In this document: positions 8,431 to 17,429 of the stretch, in pieces
Numbering within the stretch: the stretch's first letter is position 1
Layout: each line of letters starts with the position of its first letter
NCBI GenBank assembly: GCA_045430345.1
Contig: JAILXT010000003.1
Span: 124,001 to 188,000, forward strand
DNA: 64,000 bases
Direction: 5' to 3'
Source: Agarilytica sp045430345
GTDB taxonomy: Bacteria; Pseudomonadota; Gammaproteobacteria; Pseudomonadales; Cellvibrionaceae
Position numbers and translations under genes: made by a program
The notes under the pieces: generated by a model
Database searches by the model: none
Told to the model about the DNA's origin: nothing
Seen by the model: only the letters and a program-made list of their open reading frames with translations

Positions 8431-9047
8431 TAGTAGGACCGGAGGGCGATTAGAGCGCTATTCCTAACCCAGGTTTTTCCGTCATCAAAACTCAATGTGC
8501 TTTCCCATGAGAACTGTTGCTTGGATATATCATAAAAACGGAATTTACTTATGATTGCTCTTCCGTCTGGCGTTATACCTGTGGCCGTTAAAATCATATC
8601 TCCTGCTTCCATAAGGCCATACCACTCATGCGTGATATGTGCTGGGCTCATGGCAGGCAAGCCCGCTAATTCCCATCGTTTAGTCGCGGGAGAGTAACTG
8701 CGTAGCGTGACGTATGAGGAAATATCTTTTCCATCCGGAGACAGGTTTCTAAAGTCATCCATAATCATACGCTTATCATTTATATAGCGGGCTTCCCATG
8801 TGGCGAGGTATTTCATTTTTCTACCATCAGGAAAAGTGCGTTCGCCTTTGACATCCCACATGCCAATGAGAAAATCGAACTGTAACGACTCTGGGGGCGT
8901 AGTGCCTGAAATATAGGCCAAATTTTCTGGTGATATATCTGGGTTATCATTCATGAGTTTTGGCTCTTCGTTATTTGCTGCCGTTTGACCTGATATAAAT
9001 ATAACGAGTAGAAAAAGCGTCGATATTACGTCCGACCTATGTTGCAT
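8430..9047 (-). CDS. Exported DUF1579-like protein
   Basis: 205-aa protein with a signal peptide (hydrophobic run VISTLFLLVIFISG, then QTAAN). The mature part begins with FDFLIGMWDVKGERTFPDG, typical of DUF1579-like, lipocalin-shaped proteins, and continues with alternating beta strands (YLATWEARYI, WELAG, ISKFRFYDI). Function unknown; the fold suggests binding of a small hydrophobic ligand. The frame opens at a TTG (9059), but TTGGAG there is really the ribosome binding site for the ATG at 9047, spaced 6 bases. It stands alone between two structured or empty gaps. Confidence 0.75.
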   Translation of the reverse strand: MQHRSDVISTLFLLVIFISGQTAANNEEPKLMNDNPDISPENLAYISGTTPPESLQFDFLIGMWDVKGERTFPDGRKMKYLATWEARYINDKRMIMDDFRNLSPDGKDISSYVTLRSYSPATKRWELAGLPAMSPAHITHEWYGLMEAGDMILTATGITPDGRAIISKFRFYDISKQQFSWESTLSFDDGKTWVRNSALIALRSY

Positions 9048-9218
9048 TATGATCTCCAAGTATCCTATTGATAGAAATACAATACCCCAGGTGTACTGAC
9101 ACCGTTGTGTCAGCAGTCCGTGTTTTATCGAGATAAGGGGACATTTAAAGTGTTGGGTAAACTACAGGGAGGCGAGCGGCGGTAGCCGACACAGGGCTTA
9201 CATATAAGTTGAGTTAAC

Positions 9219-9650
9219 TTACTTCAAAACCATACATGTTGCTGTGCCGGTTGCTAAAAGTTTTCCTTCTCTGTTCTTAATACTGCCTTCAGAAATGCCA
9301 AGTGATTTAGACATATTAATAATGCGGCCATCAGCGATTAGCTCTTCGCCTTTGGGAATGGGTCGTATCATCTTAATATTGAGATCAATCGTGGCGTAAC
9401 CGATGTTTGCGCCAAGTAGGGTATGCACCGCGCAGCCAGTCACCGTGTCCAATACTGTTGCGGCGAATCCCCCATGGATTCCGCCCATCGAGTTAATGTG
9501 GTCGTCACTTGCGGATGCGTGAAAAACGATTTTGCCTTCTTCTACATGATCGATACGCATGGGGATGGTTTTGCAAATCGGGGGATGTGTTAGTTCGTCC
9601 CGCCGCATGGCATCCAAAAATTCTAAACCGGTCATTTCTTCAATATTCAT
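9219..9650 (-). CDS. PaaI-type hot-dog acyl-CoA thioesterase
   Basis: 143-aa hot-dog fold protein. The segment HINSMGGIHGGFAATVLDTVTGCAV contains the conserved G-G-x-x-H-G-G and Asp/Thr positions of PaaI/YbgC-like thioesterases that hydrolyse acyl-CoA (often phenylacetyl- or hydroxybenzoyl-type). The rest follows the family: ATIDLNIKMIRPI and a C-terminal GKLLATGTATCMV strand. The frame stays open to 9803, but the ATG at 9650 gives the usual family length, so it was preferred; there is no clear ribosome binding site at either. Monocistronic, divergent from the methyltransferase gene. Confidence 0.87.
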   Translation of the reverse strand: MNIEEMTGLEFLDAMRRDELTHPPICKTIPMRIDHVEEGKIVFHASASDDHINSMGGIHGGFAATVLDTVTGCAVHTLLGANIGYATIDLNIKMIRPIPKGEELIADGRIINMSKSLGISEGSIKNREGKLLATGTATCMVLK

Positions 9651-9850
9651 ATAGTGCAGTCCGTTTATACTATGTGCGTGATTTAGCGTAATAAAAAGGG
9701 TGTATGCGTAAGAATAAATCGGGCCATGGGTTCTGGCTTGGCGATAGATTACCAGCAATCCAGAGTGATAGATAATTCGCGACGCAATAATGGCCTTGTG
9801 CAAGCGTAAAGGGGATAAAGCAACGAAGTTACGTTATATTAGACACCCAA

Positions 9851-11212
9851 ATGTATATTGACCCTTATCGCCTTATGAACCCAGACCTATTACAGTTACT
9901 CGCCTGTCCGAGCACCGGAGAGGCCTTGTGCCTATCTGACGAGGGGCTCGTCTCCAAAATTGGTGGTACCGAGTATCCCCTGATATCCGGTGTGCCCTGG
10001 CTAATACCTAACCCCCAAAACTCACTCACCGACTGGGGCACGAAGCTCAACCAGTTTAATCAGGTGTTATTGGGGGAGATTAAAGGGTTGGAGTCTTCGT
10101 TAAAGCATGCAACCGGGGCATCGGAGCATCGGATGCAGCGTTTGTTGGCGGGGAAGCAGCACTTTTTACGCCGTGTTTCAGAATTATTGGTGCCAGTGGT
10201 AAGTGCGCCTGCGGCGAGTAAAAAGATTTACGATGCTTTACGAGATCGTGCGCCAACGACGCAGAATTTATTAAGTTATGAAGCGAACCTCTATCGTGAT
10301 TGGGTGTGGGGCGAGGAGGAAAATCGTTTAACGGCAGAGATCGTGTCGAAAAAACTAGAGGCCTCGAAGGTTGATAAGCTATTGGTGTTGGGGGCGGGCG
10401 CGGGACGATTGGCGTTAGATGTACATCGTGCGTGGCAGCCAAGTATTACGGTGGCGACGGATATAAACCCTTTGTTGGTCATGGCGGCGGAGTATTTGTT
10501 ACAGGATCAAACGCTGCAATTTGTGGAATTCCCTTTACAGCCGCGCAATAGCGATTGCGCAGCGATTGGCCATGAAATTAAAGGCGAAAAAAAGCCGGAT
10601 AATTTTCATTTTGTGTTTAGCGATGCGACAAAACCAAGTTTTCAAGCCGAAGCGTTTGATACGGTGGTGACGCCATGGTTTGTGGATATTCAGCCATTAG
10701 AGTTTGGTCGGTTTTTACGGCAGTTGAACCAATATATGCCTAAAGGTGGAAAGTGGATTAATTTTGGCAGCCTGGTGTTTAATCAAAACCGTGATGCGTT
10801 GTGTTATAGCATTGAAGAGGTGCAGGAAATCGCCGCTAGCCAAGGCTTTAAAATAGAGAATATCGAAGAGCATGAAATCCCCTATTTAAAATCGCCTTAC
10901 AATGCGGGTTATCGTGTGGAGCGCGTGTGGTCGTGGTCGGCGGAAAAAGTGGAAGACGTCAAACCCTTGGTAAGCCCACAGGTATTGCCGACATGGTTGT
11001 TGGATACGGCACAGCCTATCCCCACTGCGGATATGTTTAAGCAGTTTGCATTTACACATAGGGTGTATGCGCAGTTAGCCGCTGATGTTGATGGGAAAAC
11101 GTCTGTAACAAAAATTTCTAAGAAGTTGGCGAAGCAAAATAAAATGGATGAGGCGGAAGCGCTGCATTTAGTCTCGGAATTTTTTGCCGACTTGCATCGG
11201 CAAAATAGTTAA
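9851..11212 (+). CDS. Methyltransferase with N-terminal Trm112-like domain
   Basis: 453-aa protein. Residues 10-55 (LLQLLACPSTGEAL ... GTEYPLISGVPWLIP) look like a Trm112p/YcaR domain, a small zinc-ribbon-derived module. Residues 180-330 form a class I SAM methyltransferase with motif I LLVLGAGAGRLALD and the acidic end of strand 2 in ATDINPLLVMAAEYLL. A C-terminal 100-residue extension follows. The N-terminal module has only one of the usual cysteines (ACPS), so zinc binding is doubtful. Target unknown: the broad layout resembles the carnosine N-methyltransferase-like group. No clear ribosome binding site precedes the ATG. Confidence 0.75.
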   Translation: MYIDPYRLMNPDLLQLLACPSTGEALCLSDEGLVSKIGGTEYPLISGVPWLIPNPQNSLTDWGTKLNQFNQVLLGEIKGLESSLKHATGASEHRMQRLLAGKQHFLRRVSELLVPVVSAPAASKKIYDALRDRAPTTQNLLSYEANLYRDWVWGEEENRLTAEIVSKKLEASKVDKLLVLGAGAGRLALDVHRAWQPSITVATDINPLLVMAAEYLLQDQTLQFVEFPLQPRNSDCAAIGHEIKGEKKPDNFHFVFSDATKPSFQAEAFDTVVTPWFVDIQPLEFGRFLRQLNQYMPKGGKWINFGSLVFNQNRDALCYSIEEVQEIAASQGFKIENIEEHEIPYLKSPYNAGYRVERVWSWSAEKVEDVKPLVSPQVLPTWLLDTAQPIPTADMFKQFAFTHRVYAQLAADVDGKTSVTKISKKLAKQNKMDEAEALHLVSEFFADLHRQNS

Positions 11213-11240
11213 GTGAGATAAGCTTTGCGTGGGCGCCGGC

Positions 11241-11687
11241 CTACGTATTCGAACGCATGACATATTGAAGTACTTCAATCACTTGGTCGGTGGTTTGTGC
11301 CCAGGCGAGTGCCGCGCCGTCCACTTCCTTTAGCGGGTGTATGAGGGCTTCGTCGTGTAGTGTGATATAGGGCTTGCCTAGTGCGGCGCAATACCCGGCA
11401 TCGAACGCGGCATTCCACTGTTTGTATTTATCGCCAAATCGAACGATGGCAATATCACATTTTTCAATGAGGGTTTTTGTCCGAATGGCATTGACCTTTG
11501 ACGATTTGTGATCGCGCCAAAAGCTGTTATTTTCTGGGCCGAGTACGTCTCCTGCCGCATCGCTTGCTTCATGATTGGTGACGGCTGAGCTAAAGCTGAC
11601 AGGCAGTTTTAGTGCTTCACACTTTTGCATGATTTGTTGTCGCCAGTCGGTGTGAATTTCACCAGATAAATAAACATTCCACTGCAT
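11241..11687 (-). CDS. ytoQ: YtoQ family protein
   Basis: 148-aa cytoplasmic protein of the YtoQ family, related to nucleoside 2-deoxyribosyltransferase folds. Recognised by WNVYLSGEIHTDWR at the start, the SSAVTNHEASD segment, and IVRFGDKYKQWNAAFDAGYCAALGK, where the Asp/Glu-type residues and the glycine-rich turn match the deoxyribosyltransferase pocket. The frame extends to 11774, but CTGGAG lies 7 bases before the ATG at 11687 and the shorter form has the family length. Biochemical role is not established. Monocistronic, divergent from yigZ. Confidence 0.88.
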   Translation of the reverse strand: MQWNVYLSGEIHTDWRQQIMQKCEALKLPVSFSSAVTNHEASDAAGDVLGPENNSFWRDHKSSKVNAIRTKTLIEKCDIAIVRFGDKYKQWNAAFDAGYCAALGKPYITLHDEALIHPLKEVDGAALAWAQTTDQVIEVLQYVMRSNT

Positions 11688-11825
11688 GTTAAGCTCCAGG
11701 TAGTGTGTAGGGTTTAAAGCAGATAGATTTTGCCTGATTTTTTTGGCGTGTGCTACAGATAGCTTATGCGGCATAAACTAAGCCGTTGTTGAATAATTTT
11801 AATCACTTCGATAGTTAACTGAATA

Positions 11826-12434
11826 ATGATGCCTTCCGATTACCGTGTTCCCAGTGCGCCGTTGGAGACAGAATACGAAGTCAAAAAAAGTCGTTTTATT
11901 ACGTGGCTTAATCCTGTGGAAAATCGGGAGCAGGCGATGGCATGTCTTACTACAGCAAAACAGCGCTTCCCTGATGCGCGTCATCATTGCTGGGCGTATA
12001 TGATCGGTAACCCCGGCTCGCCTTCGTTGGTCGCAATGTCGGATGATGGTGAGCCAAGCGGTACTGCAGGGAAACCTATTCTTAATGTGTTACAACATAA
12101 AAACGTCGGCGATATTATGTTGATCGTCGTGCGCTATTTTGGTGGTATCAAATTAGGTGCTGGTGGTTTGGTGCGTGCCTATAGTTCGGCAGCACAAAAG
12201 GCAATGGATACGGTAGTGTGCAAAGCGAAGATTTTTCTTACAGAAGTCGAGTTACAAGGAAATTTCGCGTTAGAGCAAAGTATTCGTCATTGGCTAAGTG
12301 AGCGTGAGGGTGAAATAGTTTCGGTTGATTACGCGGAGCAGGTGAATATTCGTGTGACTTTACGAGAAGGGGATATTGCGACGTTGCAGAGTATGATGGA
12401 TGCGCTAGGGGGAAGTTTGCGCAGGCTTGAATAA
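11826..12434 (+). CDS. yigZ: YigZ/IMPACT family protein
   Basis: 202-aa protein of the UPF0029/IMPACT family. The N-terminal domain shows KKSRFITWL, ARHHCWAY, SDDGEPSGTAGKPIL and VVRYFGGIKLGAGGLVRAYSSA, all diagnostic. The C-terminal domain (about 140-202) is the EF-G domain-V-like DUF1949. In other bacteria the family is linked to translation or nucleic-acid binding, and the eukaryotic IMPACT protein regulates GCN2; the bacterial role is unclear. Two adjacent ATG codons, the first at 11826, no clear ribosome binding site. Ends before a strong hairpin shared with the convergent cytochrome gene. Confidence 0.93.
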   Translation: MMPSDYRVPSAPLETEYEVKKSRFITWLNPVENREQAMACLTTAKQRFPDARHHCWAYMIGNPGSPSLVAMSDDGEPSGTAGKPILNVLQHKNVGDIMLIVVRYFGGIKLGAGGLVRAYSSAAQKAMDTVVCKAKIFLTEVELQGNFALEQSIRHWLSEREGEIVSVDYAEQVNIRVTLREGDIATLQSMMDALGGSLRRLE

Positions 12435-12446
12435 GTGAAGTAAATG

Positions 12447-12480
12447 GCTGCCTGGCCGAGATATTCCACGGCCAGGCAGC
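12447..12480. terminator. Long hairpin between convergent genes
   Basis: GCTGCCTGGCC pairs perfectly with GGCCAGGCAGC (11 bp, 12-base loop), 12 bases after the yigZ stop and 13 bases from the stop of the convergent di-heme cytochrome gene. No T-run on either side, so it may act as a bidirectional block or an RNA 3'-end stabiliser. Confidence 0.65.
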
Positions 12481-12493
12481 GTTGTGACGTTAT

Positions 12494-14626
12494 TTACAAG
12501 GTCTTCATATATTCCACTAACTGCCAGCGCTCTTCCTCGGTCATTGCCGGAAGGGTCTCGCCATTCGGTTGTGCTGTTTTTCCTGCGGCATATTCATGGC
12601 CGTCGTTTAAGTTGCCGCGACGATCAGTTAAATAGCGGAAGCCTTCATAGCCTTCGGTACGGAAGCCTACTTTTACTGGGTCTAATTCGCGGCTGCCCAC
12701 CATAAACTCTTCTGGCCGGTATTCGCCGTCTTCTGGATCACCTTCTCGTTTTGCTGGGAGCAGTAAATCATACAGTGATGGGACCGAGCCATTGTGAAGG
12801 TAAGGCGCAGTGGCCCAAATACCATTTAGCGAGCGCGCTTTATAGGCGAGCAAAGAATTAAATGGCGCAGCGGTTGTGTCTGGCTCATAGGTACCTTGTT
12901 TGATGCTGGATTTAATTTCATTGTTGAAAAAAGATGCTGCTAAGGTATATAGCCAATCCAACCAACGGCGAATGACCCATTTGTCTGGATCGGGTGTGGT
13001 CACAACACCTCGTGTTGTGGCGGTAAGAATCACTGCGACAGGGGCTTCATCGCCTACAATAAAATCACCTACGTCGGTACTTTGGTAAGTGTATTTAAAG
13101 TTGCCGGTTTTACCTGAGTAATTCACGCTATTTTCGGCCATGGCGGGGTCGGTTTTAACATCGTTAAGCGCTGCCATTTGCGCAATGACAATACGATTCC
13201 AGTTTTTGGGTTCGATAATCATGTGACAAGATTGGCAATACTCAGCGTAAAGCAATTCCCCTTTTGCGGCTTTTTCTGTGTCGATTTTCCCGAGGATATC
13301 TTCTGGCCACTTGGGTGAGGTAAGACTTCTCAGGTGGTTTTCGATCCGCTCTAGGTTGATAAGATCGATGGATGATTTAAAGTTGATTTTATGTTTTTTG
13401 TTATCTTGCCCAGAGATTTTTGCACCGAGGTTGAAGCCTTCTTTATTGGTTTCCCAATCAAGCGTGGCAAATACACCGGTGACTTCACCCGCGTTACGGC
13501 CTAGAGGGCCGACACTGGCATTATTGCCTATGCCATTCCATTGCACGTAGTCGGAATGTGTAATATCCCATAGGAAGGGGTAGCTAACAGGAGCATTGGG
13601 CTCGTTAAATAAATAGTTACGTAAACGCAGCATTTTTTTCCTGCTGAGATTTGGGAATCCGTCCTCGTTGGATGTTAAGCGGTCAAGGATGACGGCGAAC
13701 TGTTCGTTGCCAATAATCGTTTCATCTATACCTTCAAGCACTACATTGACTTGCGCTTCTGTGAGCATGCGCGAGCCATCTATATTGGTGGCCATTAACA
13801 TGACGGTGCGTGTTTGTTCGCGGTTGATAACGTGTTGTAGTACGCGGTTAAATATTCGGCCAAAGGCATCGAGCCGTGCGTAGCCGTATTTAACGTGACT
13901 GTGATTGACGGCGTTGTAGGTTTCAATGACACCGGTCCATTTTTCTAAGTCTTTTAATATGGCATCTTTTTTACTGTAGTTGTTATCTTGGGCGATTACG
14001 GCATCCACAAAACGTGTTTGCTTGGCTGAATCGCTTAACGCCGCTTTCATAGACTTTTCGAGCAGATGTAAGAAGCCGACCATATCGGCCATTGCGGGGC
14101 CTCCGTCGATACGTATGGCTTTGCCTTCAAAGTTGACTTGGCCTGTGTGACACGCCGCGCAGGTGTAGCCAATGTAGTCTTTATTTTGGTATGTGTCTTT
14201 GGTGAAACCTACCGCCAGCCCATCGGGATTAAGGAAGGTGGCTTTTTGGGGGAGGTAACGATATTTGTCGAAGATGGCATTGGATGCAAAGGGCGTTTCT
14301 GAATCAGGAAGCTCAAGCGACAAGAAAAAATCGTAAGGAATTAAATTAGAGCCTTGGGTCGCGTTGTAGTACCACAAGCTTTCTTCTTGGCTCCAGCCTT
14401 GATCTAGGTAGACGGGTATTCCATAGTTCTCGTCGAACTCGCCGTCTTCTATGGCGATGGCGCCACGATCGGGATCATCGTCCCAGTTTTCGTAAATTTT
14501 ACCAAAGCCTACGGCGATCACCATACAAACAGCCGTGCCTGCTACCAGGATTGCGATGAGCTTTAAGCGTTGCTTTTGGCGATTAATAAAGAAGTGAAAA
14601 AGGAACTTTACAATTTTGACTAACAT
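12494..14626 (-). CDS. Di-heme cytochrome c, peroxidase/rubber-oxygenase (RoxA)-like
   Basis: 710-aa protein anchored or exported by one N-terminal hydrophobic segment (residues 20-42). Two CxxCH heme sites: CAACH at 156-160 and CQSCH at 464-468. Between them are segments typical of the large di-heme group commonly annotated as cytochrome c peroxidase and including RoxA: QGSNLIPYDFFLSLE, RIDGGPAMADMVGFL, and SYPFLWDITHSDYVQWNG. The C-terminal RSLNGIWATAPYLHNGSVPSLYDLL is the second-heme ligand region shared with CcpA/MauG. Likely periplasmic peroxidase or dioxygenase; natural substrate unknown. Monocistronic with a 291-base upstream gap. Confidence 0.82.
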   Translation of the reverse strand: MLVKIVKFLFHFFINRQKQRLKLIAILVAGTAVCMVIAVGFGKIYENWDDDPDRGAIAIEDGEFDENYGIPVYLDQGWSQEESLWYYNATQGSNLIPYDFFLSLELPDSETPFASNAIFDKYRYLPQKATFLNPDGLAVGFTKDTYQNKDYIGYTCAACHTGQVNFEGKAIRIDGGPAMADMVGFLHLLEKSMKAALSDSAKQTRFVDAVIAQDNNYSKKDAILKDLEKWTGVIETYNAVNHSHVKYGYARLDAFGRIFNRVLQHVINREQTRTVMLMATNIDGSRMLTEAQVNVVLEGIDETIIGNEQFAVILDRLTSNEDGFPNLSRKKMLRLRNYLFNEPNAPVSYPFLWDITHSDYVQWNGIGNNASVGPLGRNAGEVTGVFATLDWETNKEGFNLGAKISGQDNKKHKINFKSSIDLINLERIENHLRSLTSPKWPEDILGKIDTEKAAKGELLYAEYCQSCHMIIEPKNWNRIVIAQMAALNDVKTDPAMAENSVNYSGKTGNFKYTYQSTDVGDFIVGDEAPVAVILTATTRGVVTTPDPDKWVIRRWLDWLYTLAASFFNNEIKSSIKQGTYEPDTTAAPFNSLLAYKARSLNGIWATAPYLHNGSVPSLYDLLLPAKREGDPEDGEYRPEEFMVGSRELDPVKVGFRTEGYEGFRYLTDRRGNLNDGHEYAAGKTAQPNGETLPAMTEEERWQLVEYMKTL

Positions 14627-14866
14627 AAGCCTTCCTAATTAAATTGTCGTTGTTATTTTAGGCAGTATGAAGATACAGGGAAGCGTACGTTGCCGGAGTT
14701 ATGCGTTTCCCCAAAGCAGTGGAGGCCTCTATGCGGGCCTTAAATTACGGCAATAAGTCTCGGTAAATAGGATAGTACTGTAAAGGTAAATTTTTAACTA
14801 TTTGGCAGGTAATACTTGTCTATGCGAATATTTGTAGAGTTAGACGACAAAAATATTGCTCGTGTT

Positions 14867-14895
14867 TGAGTGAGCACTTACATTTCACTCACTCA
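14867..14895. terminator. Hairpin downstream of pirin gene
   Basis: TGAGTGAG pairs with CTCACTCA (8 bp, 13-base loop), 23 bases past the pirin stop codon on the minus strand. No immediate T-run, so termination here is only possible, not shown. Confidence 0.4.
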
Positions 14896-14917
14896 TCGTT
14901 GAAATATTAAGGGCGTG

Positions 14918-15772
14918 TTAGCGGGTCAAAACCCCTTCTCGATAATCCTCAAGTGCTTGGTCAATTTCCGCCATACTGTTCATGACGAATGGACCGTATT
15001 GCACGATGGGTTCTTCAATTGGAATCCCCGCGAGGAATAATAACCGTGCTTCCTGCTGTGTCGTATTGTTTATCTTGATGCGGCCCGTATGTTCGAGGCG
15101 ATTAAGCGTTTGCGTTACAGCAGCTTGCTGGTTTTCACCAATCTTAACGTTGCCTTCATAGAGATAGAGCATAGCGTTGTGTTTATCGCTGAGATCAAGA
15201 GTGAGTTCCGCTTCGGCCTGCAATGTTAGGTCTAGGTATATGGGTTCTGTGCGTGGTACTTGAAAGTAGCCCGAGACCGCTTCTCCGTTAATATGGCTTT
15301 GCCCGGCGATGGCTTTAATTTCGATACGGTTTTGTTTGATAAGCGGAATGTCATCACTTGCTACATCGTGATAGTTGGCGGGCTGCATTTTTTCATCCGA
15401 AGGCAAGTTAAGCCAAAGTTGGAAACCCCGCATCTTGCCTTTCGTCTGTTGCGGCATTTCAGAATGGATGACCCCTTTGCCAGCGCTCATCCATTGCACA
15501 TCACCGTCATTGAGCAGACCCACATTGTCCATATGATCCCGATGTTCCATTTTGCCTTTTAGCATATACGTGATCGTGGAAAAGCCTCGGTGAGGGTGAG
15601 CGGGAAAACCGCCGATATAGTCGCTTGCTTCTTCCGAGCCGAATTCATCGAGTAATAAGAAAGGATCGAATCTTTCGGGGCGCGCACCACCGAATACGCG
15701 CAGTAGTTTTACGCCGTCGCCGTCAGAAGCGGGGCGTGCGTCAATCTGTTCAAGAATATATCCGGTGTTCAT
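14918..15772 (-). CDS. Pirin family protein
   Basis: 284-aa bicupin. The N-terminal cupin has the metal ligands His-x-His in HPHRGFSTITYML, a further His in MEHRDH, and the His-x-Glu of GVIHSEMPQQ. The C-terminal pirin domain (about residues 160-280) follows with FLAGIPIEEPIVQYGPFVMN. Bacterial homologues can show quercetin 2,3-dioxygenase activity or act as redox-sensing regulators. Its ATG overlaps the azoR stop by 4 bases, so the two are translationally coupled and probably act on the same quinone- or flavonoid-type compounds. Confidence 0.95.
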   Translation of the reverse strand: MNTGYILEQIDARPASDGDGVKLLRVFGGARPERFDPFLLLDEFGSEEASDYIGGFPAHPHRGFSTITYMLKGKMEHRDHMDNVGLLNDGDVQWMSAGKGVIHSEMPQQTKGKMRGFQLWLNLPSDEKMQPANYHDVASDDIPLIKQNRIEIKAIAGQSHINGEAVSGYFQVPRTEPIYLDLTLQAEAELTLDLSDKHNAMLYLYEGNVKIGENQQAAVTQTLNRLEHTGRIKINNTTQQEARLLFLAGIPIEEPIVQYGPFVMNSMAEIDQALEDYREGVLTR

Positions 15773-16359
15773 GCGCTTGCCTCCGCATTGTCGAAAAGTG
15801 CGTTGATGTGTTGTTCGGCTTCACGGATTGCTTTATCGCGAATGCCTTCGCCCATATTTAAGCCTTCGGCATAAATAAATTCTACGTCGTCTAGTCCAAC
15901 AAAACTTAATATTGTTTTTAAGAAGGGGGTTTCTGTATCGGTACTTTGATCTTTATGAATACCGCCTCGTGTTGCGACCACATAGACTTTTTTGTTTTTT
16001 AATAGGCCTACAGGCCCGTTGGCGGTGTATTCAAAAGTGACTTTGGCGCGGGCGATATGGTCAAACCAGGCTTTGAGTTCGCTCGGAATGCCAAAATTAT
16101 ACATGGGCGCTCCCAGTACGATGATATCTGCGGCCTGAACCTCCTCGATCAATGCGTCTGCCAGCGCGGCTTTTCCGGCACCAATGGCGGCAATCGTTTC
16201 GTAGGTAAAGTGAGGAATCTCACCACTCGACAGGCTGCGTGCGGTAACGTTTACATTACCGAACGTTTTCGTGATGTGTTCGATGAGGAGCGTGTTCAGT
16301 TGGTGCGAAACGCCCTCGGGGCCGAAGAGACTGGAATCTATGCGTAATACCTGTGTCAT
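15769..16359 (-). CDS. azoR: FMN-dependent NADH-azoreductase/quinone reductase
   Basis: 196-aa flavodoxin-like protein of the AzoR family. It begins VLRIDSSLFGPEGVS (FMN phosphate loop), has VLGAPMYNFGIPSELKAWFDHI and VVATRGGI, all diagnostic of AzoR. The enzyme reduces quinones and azo bonds with NADH in two-electron steps, protecting against electrophile stress. GAGGAAA precedes the ATG. It heads a two-gene operon with pirin and is divergent from a LysR regulator gene; the 139-base gap carries a LysR-type palindrome, so control by that regulator is likely. Confidence 0.95.
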   Translation of the reverse strand: MTQVLRIDSSLFGPEGVSHQLNTLLIEHITKTFGNVNVTARSLSSGEIPHFTYETIAAIGAGKAALADALIEEVQAADIIVLGAPMYNFGIPSELKAWFDHIARAKVTFEYTANGPVGLLKNKKVYVVATRGGIHKDQSTDTETPFLKTILSFVGLDDVEFIYAEGLNMGEGIRDKAIREAEQHINALFDNAEASA

Positions 16360-16442
16360 GTGTGTTTCCTCATTGGGTGACTTGTATATACACAGTCTAT
16401 AGAGTAACTTTCGATTGAATGTGGTAATAATTAGCGGCTACT

Positions 16443-16459
16443 CATCTAATAAATAGATG
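16443..16459. promoter_or_regulatory. LysR-type operator palindrome between azoR and lysR
   Basis: CATCTA-ATAAA-TAGATG is a perfect inverted repeat. It contains ATC-N9-GAT, a recognised form of the LysR-regulator box (T-N11-A). It sits 40 bases before the regulator ATG and 84 bases before the azoR ATG. A second palindrome, TGTATATACA, lies at 16384-16393 nearer azoR and could be the activation half-site or part of the promoter. Confidence 0.6.
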
Positions 16460-16498
16460 GTTTGTGCTTGCTAGAGAAGAGTTTGTTGAGAGGGTGCA

Positions 16499-17383
16499 AT
16501 GGTCCCAAAAATCAGTTTGGAGCAGTGGGCGGCGTTTAAAGCCGTGGTGGATGAAGGCTCCTTTGCGAAGGCGGCGGATGCTTTGAATAAGAGCCAATCG
16601 ACCGTGAGCTATAACCTTGCCCGTATGGAAGAGCGTTTGCCTTCCCCTGTGTTTGTCCAGTCGGGGCGGAAGGCCGAGTTAACTGAATTTGGCCACGCGA
16701 TGTACCGCCATGGCAGTGCGCTGTTGGAGCAAGCATTGTTGGTGGATCAGAGCGCGGTATATCTTGCCAGTGGCTGGGAATCTGAGGTCGTCATTGCAGT
16801 GGACGGCATCGCACCAATGGATCGCGTTTTTTGTGGTCTACAACGTTTTTCACTCGAGAGCCCGCATACCCGTATTCGCGTGCTTGAGACCGTTTTGTCG
16901 GGTACAGAAGAAACCTTATTGCGGCGAGAGGCCGATGTGGTAATTACCGCGCGCGTACCGCCGGGATTTTTATCTCAAGACTTTGGCAAAATTCATAAAG
17001 TGCCCGTGGCGAGCCCCGATCATCCAATGTTCACGTTAGATGGCCCCATTACCGAAGATCAACTCAAACAGTTCAGGCAAATTGTTATCCGCGATAGCGG
17101 ATTGAAGCGAGAACAAAATTCGGGTTGGTTGGGCTCTGAACAACGTTGGACAGTGTCGCACTTTGCGAGCAGCATCGAAGCCTTAAAATCTGGCTTAGGT
17201 TTCGGTTTTGTCCCACGTGAAAAAATTCGTCGTGAACTTGAAAATGGCGAACTGGTTGAACTGCCTCTGGCTCTAGGTGCGGAACAAGTGATACCACTTT
17301 ATCTCGTGGCTTCTGCGCAGAATCACGCGGGCTTAGCGACGAAGGCGGTTATTCGTCATTTGTTGTTCGGCTTGGTTTCGTAA
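16499..17383 (+). CDS. LysR family transcriptional regulator
   Basis: 294-aa LysR-type regulator. The N-terminal winged helix-turn-helix (FKAVVDEGSFAKAADALNKSQSTVSYNLARME) occupies residues 10-65; the effector-binding domain follows from about 90. GAGAGG lies about 6 bases before the ATG. It is divergent from azoR-pirin, the usual position for a LysR regulator of the neighbouring operon and of itself. The inducer is probably an aromatic or quinone-like compound, by analogy with the target genes; this is inference. Confidence 0.93.
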   Translation: MVPKISLEQWAAFKAVVDEGSFAKAADALNKSQSTVSYNLARMEERLPSPVFVQSGRKAELTEFGHAMYRHGSALLEQALLVDQSAVYLASGWESEVVIAVDGIAPMDRVFCGLQRFSLESPHTRIRVLETVLSGTEETLLRREADVVITARVPPGFLSQDFGKIHKVPVASPDHPMFTLDGPITEDQLKQFRQIVIRDSGLKREQNSGWLGSEQRWTVSHFASSIEALKSGLGFGFVPREKIRRELENGELVELPLALGAEQVIPLYLVASAQNHAGLATKAVIRHLLFGLVS

Positions 17384-17391
17384 GGTTGATA

Positions 17392-17420
17392 TTAAGTGGA
17401 AGGTATTCCCTCCCACTTAA
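17392..17420. terminator. Hairpin between convergent lysR and unknown gene
   Basis: TTAAGTGG pairs with CCACTTAA (8 bp, 13-base loop), 9 bases after the lysR stop. A T-rich stretch (TTTTATTTTTTC) follows about 7 bases later on the plus strand, so weak termination of lysR is plausible. Confidence 0.5.
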
Positions 17421-17429
17421 AGAAAGGTT

